12,325 nt of DNA from Verrucomicrobiota bacterium (lineage in GTDB: Bacteria; Verrucomicrobiota; Verrucomicrobiia; Chthoniobacterales; UBA10450). The notes beneath the pieces are model-generated. The model did not search any database and had not been told where the DNA came from. It was given only the letters and a program-made list of their open reading frames with translations. This document shows, piece after piece, positions 1-4,317 of the stretch. Each line of letters opens with the position of its first letter. The first letter of the stretch is position 1. Location: NCBI GenBank assembly GCA_003219355.1, contig QHOQ01000061.1, forward strand, positions 1 through 12,325, in the 5' to 3' direction. A program made the position numbers and the translations under genes.

Positions 1-633
1 CAGCAAACGTGGCTCCCCTTCGATGAGAATCACGCGTGCCTGTGACGGGTCGATGTGCCGGAAATCCTTTGCAAGCGTATAACGCGCGATCTCTGCGATT
101 GCGCCGGCCATTTCCACGCCAGTCGGTCCACCGCCAATGATTACGAAAGTCATCGCTGCCTTGCGAGCCGCCTGGTCCGTGATTTTTTCCGCGTACTCGA
201 ATGCCAGGAGCAGACGGCGTCGGAGCTCGATTGCGTCTTCCAGACTCTTAAGTCCCGGCGCTAACTTCTCCCATTCGTTATGTCCGAAATAGGAGTGCCG
301 CGCGCCAGTGGCGAGGATCAGGAAATCATAAGCGATTTCCATATCGTTTGTTTTTATTTTTTTGGCATCAACATCCACCGATTGCACCTCGGCAAGGATC
401 ACCTCGACATTCCTGCATTTGCTCAACACAGCACGCACGGGGGCTGCAATGTCCGCCGGCGATAGCGCCGCCGTTGCGACCTGATAGAGTAGCGGCTGAA
501 AAAGATGGTAATTCGTGCGATCGATCACGGTTATGCGCACATCTTTGCAGGCGAGCTTTTTCGCCGCCTCGAGCCCGCCAAAGCCCGCTCCGATTATCAC
601 AACACGCGGCATTTCTGTCAGGGCGTTCTCCAT
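1..633 (-). CDS. ndh: Type II NADH dehydrogenase (NDH-2), N-terminal part, cut by window edge
   Basis: This frame is open from an ATG at 633 down to position 1, giving 211 residues with no stop, so the C-terminal half lies outside the window. Residues 10-20 carry the FAD dinucleotide-binding motif (VVIIGAGFGG), and residues 37-52 carry the NDH-2 signature region (VIDRTNYHLFQPLLYQVA). An LATG motif lies at 107-110, and the second, NADH-binding glycine motif (IIGGGPTGVEMAG) is at 165-177. The family moves electrons from NADH to membrane quinone without pumping protons, and acts at the cytoplasmic face of the membrane. The start at 633 puts the FAD motif at the usual distance from the N-terminus; an ATG at 612 would also fit. 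The frame stays open upstream to an ATG at 816, but that would add 61 residues unlike the family. No Shine-Dalgarno motif is visible. Confidence 0.9.
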   Translation of the reverse strand, partial: MENALTEMPRVVIIGAGFGGLEAAKKLACKDVRITVIDRTNYHLFQPLLYQVATAALSPADIAAPVRAVLSKCRNVEVILAEVQSVDVDAKKIKTNDMEIAYDFLILATGARHSYFGHNEWEKLAPGLKSLEDAIELRRRLLLAFEYAEKITDQAARKAAMTFVIIGGGPTGVEMAGAIAEIARYTLAKDFRHIDPSQARVILIEGEPRLL

Positions 634-931
634 ATGTAAGAATGTTCCAAGAAAGAAAACCGACGCGAGGATTTTCTGGTAGGGCGGGCATACGCGATCA
701 CGGGAGCGGCGTGGGGTGGACGGGAAGTCGGTTAGGGTGAACAAGCGGAGCGATGAAATCACTCTGTCGAGCCGACGAATTGAGGAGTATGCACCTAACA
801 CAGGTAAAAACGGCATCGCCATGCGCATCCACGAATTAGTTGGTATTCTCGATGAATAAGACGAGAATAGTTGCCTGGACGCGCTCAAAAAACGCATTGA
901 AGAACGTCTTCGTCACAAGGAGACTTTCACG
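634..931. other. Intergenic region with an interrupted short plus-strand frame
   Basis: I see no RNA gene or strong promoter here. A plus-strand ATG at 821 opens 12 codons (MRIHELVGILDE) that end at TAA 857-859. The same frame then continues open from 860 into the small gene ending at 1099. On the minus strand the ndh frame stays open through 816, probably by chance. See the finding on 821-1099. Confidence 0.4.
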
Positions 932-1099
932 GTGTTTGAACATGATTTGGCCTTTATCTGGCCGCGAGACGAACGAGATCAGCTCAAACGCGAAAAGGAA
1001 ATTCACGCCTTTGCAGCCGCCCACGGTTGGCTTGCCACAGTCCAAGACCCGGGAATTCGGGTCACGTTCAGAAAAGTCGATACTAAGACTTTTTTCTAG
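932..1099 (+). CDS. Small hypothetical protein, start uncertain, possibly the 3' part of a broken gene
   Basis: From GTG 932 the frame encodes 55 residues, VFEHDLAFIWPRDERDQ onward, ending KTFF at TAG 1097-1099. I do not recognise the family. Its composition (charged helix, WPRD, HGWLATV) looks like real protein. GTG 932 is preceded by AAGGAG at 917-922 with a 9-nt gap, the best Shine-Dalgarno match in the window. However, other genes here lack such motifs, and AAGGAG could simply encode KE. The frame is also open from 860 (DENSCLDALKKRIEERLRHKET), which reads equally protein-like but has no ATG, GTG or TTG start before 932. An ATG-initiated 12-codon stretch sits in the same frame just upstream of a TAA. 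It may therefore be a longer gene with a nonsense mutation. Its 3' end overlaps the convergent gene at 1083-1226 by 17 nt. Confidence 0.42.
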   Translation: MFEHDLAFIWPRDERDQLKREKEIHAFAAAHGWLATVQDPGIRVTFRKVDTKTFF

Positions 1100-1226
1100 A
1101 TTTCTTTCGCCACACAGGGCGCTTTGCCTTTTTGCCGCTTGGTGACGACGGGACGCGCATCGCTCGGCGCATTGCGTCATCGAACTTGAGCGGGCGTGAT
1201 GATTTCACAGGCTTGGCAGTTGGCAT
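1083..1226 (-). CDS. Small basic hypothetical protein (47 aa)
   Basis: ATG at 1226 opens a 47-codon frame beginning MPTAKPVKSSRPLKFDDAM and ending in a Lys/Arg-rich tail (GKKAKRPVWRKKSRKKS) with TAG at 1083-1085. The protein is strongly basic with no membrane segment, so nucleic-acid or ribosome association is possible, but that is only inference. An AAGG at about 11 nt before the ATG is a modest ribosome-binding candidate. The gene is divergent from rpmI, sharing a roughly 70-nt intergenic region, and converges on the small plus-strand gene with a 17-nt 3' overlap. I do not recognise a named family. It is supported by the composition and by a plausible start rather than by a motif. Confidence 0.5.
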   Translation of the reverse strand: MPTAKPVKSSRPLKFDDAMRRAMRVPSSPSGKKAKRPVWRKKSRKKS

Positions 1227-1258
1227 AATTGTCTTGCCTTATTTAGCGTGAAATGCAG

Positions 1259-1286
1259 TTGTCAGCCTGGCAATCGCCGCTATGTT
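1259..1286 (+). promoter_or_regulatory. Candidate promoter of rpmI
   Basis: TTGTCA at 1259-1264 and TATGTT at 1281-1286 are separated by 16 nt, which resembles a sigma-70-type promoter (5/6 match at -35). Transcription would begin only a few bases before the rpmI ATG at 1296, giving an almost leaderless mRNA. The same TTGTCA with 16-nt spacing occurs upstream of the SRP RNA gene. This is pattern reading only. Confidence 0.3.
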
Positions 1287-1295
1287 TCGCGCCTT

Positions 1296-1505
1296 ATGCC
1301 GAAATCAGTTGCTCGCAGCAAAACGCGCAAATCGGTAGCAAAGCGCTTCAAGATAACGGCGCGCGGCAAGATATTAAGAGCGCAATCCTCACGTCGGCAT
1401 TTGCTTTCGTCCAAGAATGCGAAACGCAGACGTCAGTTGGGCAAAGCGGCGCGCGCGGATAGGACCGATGTTGCCCGGATCAAGGCAAATCTGCCGTTCG
1501 GCTAA
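1296..1505 (+). CDS. rpmI: Ribosomal protein bL35
   Basis: The product has 69 residues, very basic, starting MPKSVARSKTRKSVAKRF. It shows the bL35 pattern: an N-terminal MPK, then AKRFKITARGKILR, then RRHLLSSKNAKRRRQLGK, and a C-terminal VARIKANLPFG close to the family's usual ending. bL35 is a structural protein of the large ribosomal subunit. An in-frame ATG at 1248 would add 16 residues (MKCSCQPGN...) that do not belong to the family, so 1296 is chosen. No Shine-Dalgarno is visible. The usual partners infC and rplT are absent: the gene stands alone between a divergent small gene and a convergent lipoprotein gene. bL35 itself has no obvious defect. Confidence 0.93.
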   Translation: MPKSVARSKTRKSVAKRFKITARGKILRAQSSRRHLLSSKNAKRRRQLGKAARADRTDVARIKANLPFG

Positions 1506-1525
1506 GAGGATCGGTGCGGCCCGCG

Positions 1526-1539
1526 GAGCGCGTGCGCTC
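1526..1539. terminator. Perfect inverted repeat between convergent rpmI and lipoprotein genes
   Basis: GAGCGC-GT-GCGCTC is a perfect 6-bp-arm palindrome placed 20 nt after the rpmI stop and 14 nt after the end of the convergent lipoprotein gene. Its position suits a shared bidirectional terminator, but neither side has a proper T-tract, so this is tentative. Confidence 0.3.
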
Positions 1540-1553
1540 AATTAAGGGAGTAT

Positions 1554-1751
1554 CTAATAACGAGACTGCGGAGACGGCTCTTCGGTCACGCTGTGTATGG
1601 TCCTGGTCGTTACCGACGTGGTAGTTGCCAATTGCCGCATTACTTCTCTGGAATCAGGCCCGGGCTCCGGGCTATAGAGATCACGCCGATTAACGAGGGT
1701 CGTACACGAGCATTGAAGAACAACGAATAAAAGCAGCGCCAGCCATTTCAC
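1554..1751 (-). CDS. Small lipoprotein (about 65 aa)
   Basis: From GTG at 1751 the product begins VKWLALLLFVVLQCSC: a charged n-region, a hydrophobic core of about 11 residues and a cysteine preceded by serine, which fits a lipoprotein signal. The -3 residue is Gln, so the lipobox is not canonical. Lipid attachment is most likely at the second Cys (residue 16). The mature part (TTLVNRRDLYSPEPGP onward) is about 50 residues, rich in Thr, Ser and Arg, with no recognisable domain. The frame can be extended to TTG 1787 (adding MTTHLASVCIGT), but GTG 1751 places the signal at the very N-terminus. The stop is TAG at 1554-1556. The function is unknown. It probably sits in the cell envelope as a tiny anchor or accessory protein. 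Confidence 0.6.
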   Translation of the reverse strand: MKWLALLLFVVLQCSCTTLVNRRDLYSPEPGPDSREVMRQLATTTSVTTRTIHSVTEEPSPQSRY

Positions 1752-1780
1752 GGTGCCGATGCAAACAGAAGCCAAATGGG

Positions 1781-1808
1781 TTGTCAATATGCGTATTTTT
1801 TTTACAAA
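1781..1808 (+). promoter_or_regulatory. Candidate promoter upstream of SRP RNA
   Basis: TTGTCA (1781-1786) is separated by 16 nt from TACAAA (1803-1808), matching the spacing proposed for rpmI. Transcription would start near 1815, about 33 nt before the SRP RNA terminal stem, so 5' processing would be needed. An alternative is TTGCAC (1814-1819) with an AT-rich -10 at 1837-1842, which would place the start right at the stem. I cannot decide between them. Confidence 0.28.
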
Positions 1809-1847
1809 TGGGATTGCACGCCCTCGATCTTGCGGGAAAATTTATCC

Positions 1848-1944
1848 TCCGTCAGGGGCTATGGATTGAGGGCTTACAAACCCCGCCAGGGCAGGAATGC
1901 AGCAACGGTAGTCTGATCCTCTTTGCCGTAGTTCTCTGGCGGAC
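1848..1944 (+). ncRNA. ffs: Small signal recognition particle RNA (4.5S type)
   Basis: The conserved SRP domain IV core is present at about 1884-1908: CCGCCAGG, then GCA-GGAA-TGC forming the GGAA tetraloop hairpin, then AGCA and ACGGTA. This is the element bound by Ffh. The ends close in a terminal stem, TCCGTCAG (1848-1855) against CTGGCGGA (1936-1943), with one U-G wobble. GAGG (1868-1871) can pair with CCTC (about 1918-1921) within the arm. The total of about 97 nt is the usual size of a bacterial small SRP RNA without an Alu domain. A T7 tract directly follows. With Ffh and FtsY, this RNA delivers nascent membrane proteins to the translocon. Neither protein gene is in the window. Confidence 0.85.
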
Positions 1945-1951
1945 TTTTTTT
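1936..1951 (+). terminator. SRP RNA 3' end with T7 tract
   Basis: The 3' strand of the SRP terminal stem (CTGGCGGA, 1936-1943) is followed by C and seven T residues (1945-1951), so the RNA's own closing helix may act in intrinsic termination. A second hairpin, CGCCG-TTCC-CGGCG (1952-1965), lies just beyond the T-tract and only 8 nt before the next start codon. Confidence 0.5.
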
Positions 1952-1973
1952 CGCCGTTCCCGGCGCGCTACAA

Positions 1974-2261
1974 ATGAAACTCCTCAAAGTAAAAACGGCG
2001 CGCTTTTCGCAAGTAATCGAAAAATGTGGTGCCCCGGAGGTTTACACGCTTTGGCAAAAACCGGCCGCCGATCGGCATTTACAGTCGCATATTAAGAATA
2101 ACCGAGTTATGACGATTCAAAAGAGCGAGAGCGGGACAGATTTCGGGATCGCTGGTTTCAAAGAAAGGAAAGGCGCAACTTATCTCCTGTTTCCCAAGTC
2201 GCTGAAACGATTTGCGGACAAGCGTATTGTCGGAATTGATTGGGCGCTTGTTCGTCAGTAG
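1974..2261 (+). CDS. Conserved-looking hypothetical protein (95 aa)
   Basis: ATG 1974 opens a 95-codon frame, MKLLKVKTARFSQVIEKCG to VGIDWALVRQ. It is a compact, mixed charged/hydrophobic protein with no signal or membrane segment. It has a single Cys at 18, a basic centre (HIKNNRVMTIQKSESGTDFG) and an ERKGATYLLFPKSLKRF stretch. Its composition strongly suggests a real, folded, cytosolic protein. I do not recognise a family and propose no function. It starts only about 23 nt after the SRP RNA T-tract, next to a CGCCG/CGGCG hairpin, with no Shine-Dalgarno. It is probably read either from its own short leader or by readthrough from the SRP RNA promoter. Confidence 0.75.
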   Translation: MKLLKVKTARFSQVIEKCGAPEVYTLWQKPAADRHLQSHIKNNRVMTIQKSESGTDFGIAGFKERKGATYLLFPKSLKRFADKRIVGIDWALVRQ

Positions 2262-2348
2262 AGAACGCTCTGCGAGATCCTAAACGCAGGAAATAAGCCA
2301 CCGGGTGAGAACATGCATTGCATGCCGAGCCCACCTTTGGGTCTTAAC
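2262..2348. other. Structured intergenic gap between convergent genes
   Basis: This gap lies between the stop codons of two convergent genes. It holds CATGCA-T-TGCATG (a near-perfect palindrome, 2312-2324), CCCA-CCTT-TGGG (about 2330-2341) and CACC-G-GGTG (about 2299-2307). There is no T-tract for a classical terminator. I see no tRNA or known RNA family with certainty. Confidence 0.3.
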
Positions 2349-2684
2349 CTATCCAGGCGGCCAGGCGAGCGCGCGTTTGCCAAGCAGATGGACATGCAAA
2401 TGCGGCACACTTTCACCCGCGTCGGGTCCGCTGTTGATCACGACGCGATAGCCACTCGACAGATCCAGCCTCTTCGCGATATCGCGCGCAACGAGGAGCA
2501 ATTTTCCGAGCAGCGCGCGGTCGTTGTCGGTCGCGTCCGTAAGCCGCGGCACCACTCTTTTTGGCACGATCAGCACATGCACGGGCGCTTGCGGATTGAC
2601 GTCGTGGAACGCGATCGCCTCATCGTCTTCCCAAACGATTTTCGCCGGAATCTGGCGTGCGATGATTTTTTCAAAAACGGTCAT
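2349..2684 (-). CDS. HIT-family (HinT-type) purine nucleotide phosphoramidase/hydrolase
   Basis: The 111-residue product carries the histidine-triad motif HLHVHLLG at residues 95-102, with H95, H97 and H99; the middle His is the family's nucleophile. The N-terminus (MTVFEKIIARQIPAKIVWED) and the FHDVNPQAPVHVLIVPKRVV segment at 26-45 are typical of the HinT branch. The Asn in VVINSGPDAGESVPH (about 84) is also a conserved position. HinT proteins act as cytosolic homodimers that hydrolyse nucleoside phosphoramidates and aminoacyl-adenylates. The length matches the family. ATG 2684 is chosen because it gives the family's usual N-terminus. A GGA 5 nt upstream is the only hint of a ribosome-binding site. 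The C-terminus (KRALAWPPG) is complete. Confidence 0.93.
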   Translation of the reverse strand: MTVFEKIIARQIPAKIVWEDDEAIAFHDVNPQAPVHVLIVPKRVVPRLTDATDNDRALLGKLLLVARDIAKRLDLSSGYRVVINSGPDAGESVPHLHVHLLGKRALAWPPG

Positions 2685-2819
2685 GACGATCCAATACTCT
2701 GAAAATCTAACTGCTCAAATTGTGAAGTTGCAGCGACGCTTTCGAAGAAACGCTCCGTATTCGAAGTCCTGGAGGGGTCAGCGCGACTGCTGGCCTAACC
2801 CATTGCTGCAAAAACCGGT

Positions 2820-3380
2820 TCAACGCAGAGAACAATCGAGCCGCGCAACTTCAGCTGTTGACGTTATTTTTTCGCGCACGAAACAGACAATTTCCTCACG
2901 CAGGGCATCACAGGCGCGCGTCCAAACTTTCACGCCGCGCAGGTGTTTCACGCAACGTTGCAGCGAGCAGAGCTGCAGATTATCCATGCCAGTTTGAATC
3001 AGCGCGTTGATTCGTCTTTCCAAAAGATCAAAAAACGCGAGTTCATATCCTGTGCCTGCCTGTTCGGCGATCTCGAATAGCGAAATGGAAATGGGCGGTG
3101 GAGAAGGCGCAAAATGTGGGATGATCTCCTTGTAGCCGATCACCTTCAGGACATAGCGCACGGTCTGCGAAAGCTGGCTGAACGCGACCACACTCTCGTC
3201 ATTCCGCAGACGGAGGTAAAAAGCGATACTTTCTGTCACGTGATCGGTGAGCCACCAACTCGGGTAGCCGGCCTTGTCCGCCGCACGGGTGATGGCAGCA
3301 TGCAGCCAATCGCGATTAAACTCGAAGAGTTGCCCCGACTCGGTCCTCAGATATGGAAATTCTTCTTTAAATGCGACCAT
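2820..3380 (-). CDS. Hypothetical protein with an ATP-cone-like domain, overlapping nrdR
   Basis: From ATG 3380 the product has 186 residues. Residues about 18-92 can be laid on the ATP-cone of the neighbouring NrdR. QLFEFNRDWLHAAITRA matches HEPFDRRKLASSIAKAF, LTDHVTESIAFYL matches LEEMVDEIVHEL, and FSQLSQTVRYVLKVIGYKEI matches the last helices. The N-terminal zinc ribbon of NrdR is absent, as is the basic VVKRD strand. Residues 93-186 form a separate helical region with several Cys (138, 143, 157, 166, 183), not recognised. The start lies inside the end of nrdR (14-nt overlap), which implies co-transcription and probable translational coupling. The frame extends up to 3473, but that upstream part lies over nrdR and is ignored. 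I infer a nucleotide-sensing or NrdR-modulating role; this is not established. Confidence 0.75.
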   Translation of the reverse strand: MVAFKEEFPYLRTESGQLFEFNRDWLHAAITRAADKAGYPSWWLTDHVTESIAFYLRLRNDESVVAFSQLSQTVRYVLKVIGYKEIIPHFAPSPPPISISLFEIAEQAGTGYELAFFDLLERRINALIQTGMDNLQLCSLQRCVKHLRGVKVWTRACDALREEIVCFVREKITSTAEVARLDCSLR

Positions 3381-3930
3381 GATTTTCGTTCGGGACACCG
3401 CGTGATCCCGCGTCAGCGGCACGCGATTGAACTTGCGTTGTTTCCGGCGGAAACAATTCCCGCTGAAGCGCATTCGGTTTTATCCGCCGACCGAGGGTAT
3501 GAATGGCATCCACAAATTGATCGACATCCTCAAATCGCTGGTGCACCGACGCGTAACGCAGATAGGCCACTTCATCAATCTTGCGCAATTTTTCGAGCAC
3601 CTTGGCTCCAATAGCCGTGGAAGGAACTTCCCGCCCGCTGGTTTCAAGTTCGTGCACAATCTCGTCTACCATCTCCTCCAGCGTAAGAAGACTGGCCGAG
3701 CGTTTTTCAAAGGCTTTCGCGATGCTGGAAGCGAGTTTGCGCCGGTCAAATGGCTCATGTGTTCGATCACGTTTTACCACCCGCAGGTCTGATCGCTCGA
3801 TTTCTTCGTATGTGGTAAAGCGATATTTGCATTTCAGACATTCGCGGCGGCGGCGGATACTCGAACTATCCCGCGATTGACGGGAATCGATGACCTTGTC
3901 ATCACGAGACCCGCACTTGGGGCAACGCAT
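3367..3930 (-). CDS. nrdR: Transcriptional repressor NrdR
   Basis: The 187-residue product starts MRCPKCGSRDDKVIDSRQSR. It has a zinc ribbon with C3, C6, C31 and C34, the SIRRRRECLKCKYRFTTYEE region, and then an ATP-cone from about 49 to 139 (VVKRDRTHEPFDRRKL, ending YLRYASVHQRFEDVDQFVDAI). This is the complete NrdR architecture. NrdR senses ATP/dATP through the cone and represses ribonucleotide reductase genes at NrdR boxes. The family is usually about 150-160 residues; here a tail from about 150 to 187 (RIKPNALQRELFPPETT onward) is extra. The start at 3930 gives the canonical MRCPKC; an upstream ATG at 3960 would add ten odd residues. A candidate NrdR box lies 22 nt upstream. The 3' end overlaps the ATP-cone-like gene by 14 nt. 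No ribonucleotide reductase gene is in the window. Confidence 0.95.
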   Translation of the reverse strand: MRCPKCGSRDDKVIDSRQSRDSSSIRRRRECLKCKYRFTTYEEIERSDLRVVKRDRTHEPFDRRKLASSIAKAFEKRSASLLTLEEMVDEIVHELETSGREVPSTAIGAKVLEKLRKIDEVAYLRYASVHQRFEDVDQFVDAIHTLGRRIKPNALQRELFPPETTQVQSRAADAGSRGVPNENHGRI

Positions 3931-3951
3931 AGTGTTGAATGCTTCAATAAC

Positions 3952-3967
3952 ACACAACAAATTGTGC
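3952..3967 (-). promoter_or_regulatory. Candidate NrdR box upstream of nrdR
   Basis: ACACAACAAATTGTGC on the plus strand contains the inverted repeat CACAA-N4-TTGTG and matches the 16-bp NrdR-box pattern (ACACwATATATwGTGT) at about 13 positions. It lies 22-37 nt upstream of the nrdR start, suitable for autoregulation. NrdR boxes usually come as tandem pairs, and I found no convincing partner at the expected spacing, so a single degenerate site is all that can be claimed. Confidence 0.4.
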
Positions 3968-3969
3968 CG

Positions 3970-4156
3970 TCAATCCTTTACCAAGGCGAAATTCTCGTTC
4001 GGGCTGTTCCTCAAGTCCTTTGTTTTTTCTTTGGCAAGCCTCTTTAGGATCGCATGGATATCATCAGGTTTCAGCAGGTTCCTTGAGAAGTAGTGAGGAG
4101 TCGGGCGTGAGGAGGTGGAATAGATTCGTGCGCGCTTGAGTTTGCTTTTTTTTCAT
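3970..4156 (-). pseudogene. Small frame broken at an A8 run, upstream of nrdR
   Basis: ATG 4156 is followed directly by eight A residues (T8 at 4146-4153 on the plus strand). Read straight, it encodes 30 residues (MKKKQTQARTNLFHLLTPDS...) and stops at 4064. If one A is skipped, the frame runs to TGA at 3970-3972 and gives about 61 residues, with a convincing C-terminal half: NLLKPDDIHAILKRLAKE, then KTKDLRNSPNENFALVKD. Without the shift that frame has a TGA overlapping the ATG and no other ATG, GTG or TTG start. Options are a pseudogene, a sequencing or assembly error in the homopolymer, or transcriptional slippage at A8. The end lies 39 nt before nrdR on the same strand. I do not recognise the product. 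Confidence 0.4.
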
Positions 4157-4177
4157 GTCCCGCTGGAACCAGACGAA

Positions 4178-4279
4178 TCAGCGAATGGTGAGTTTGCCCA
4201 TCGCTTCATCAAGATTCACCCAGCCTTTGGCTGGCTCGAAGCCCGCAAACGCCAGATTCGCTTCCACCCGCAACCACAC
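4178..4279 (-). other. Short coding-like frame, possibly a gene remnant
   Basis: A minus-strand frame open from about 4306 to TGA 4178-4180 reads VASIVWLRVEANLAFAGFEP, then AKGWVNLDEAMGKLTIR at its end. This looks like the C-terminus of a protein. The only usable start is GTG 4279 (33 residues), since a TAG lies upstream just before the eamA start. It may be a true microprotein or the residue of a truncated gene. No family is recognised. Confidence 0.25.
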
Positions 4280-4317
4280 GATTGACGCAACGTCGTACCG
4301 GCACTAAACGCTTCGGC

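Noticed and set aside
1..816. Longer ndh starting at ATG 816, adding 61 residues before the FAD motif
   Set aside because: NDH-2 proteins begin a few residues before the GAGFGG motif. The extension has low-quality composition and overlaps the region of the plus-strand small frame.
836..1180. 114-residue minus-strand frame opposite the small plus-strand gene
   Set aside because: It reads as an antisense shadow and conflicts with the more protein-like 1083-1226 frame on the same strand.
1248..1295. Upstream start giving 16 more residues to bL35
   Set aside because: bL35 starts with MPK; the extension has no family counterpart and would lie before the likely transcription start.
2776..2795. 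Hairpin GGTCAGC/GCTGGCC upstream of the HIT gene
   Set aside because: A 7-bp stem with a wobble but no T-tract and no gene end in the right place; it may be chance.
2524..2997. 157-residue plus-strand frame between HIT and the ATP-cone-like gene
   Set aside because: It overlaps both real minus-strand genes and is rich in Ser, Arg and Thr without motifs.
3890..4093. 67-residue plus-strand frame crossing the nrdR start
   Set aside because: It overlaps nrdR in antisense and is hydrophobic and low-complexity, whereas the minus strand here has a better frame.
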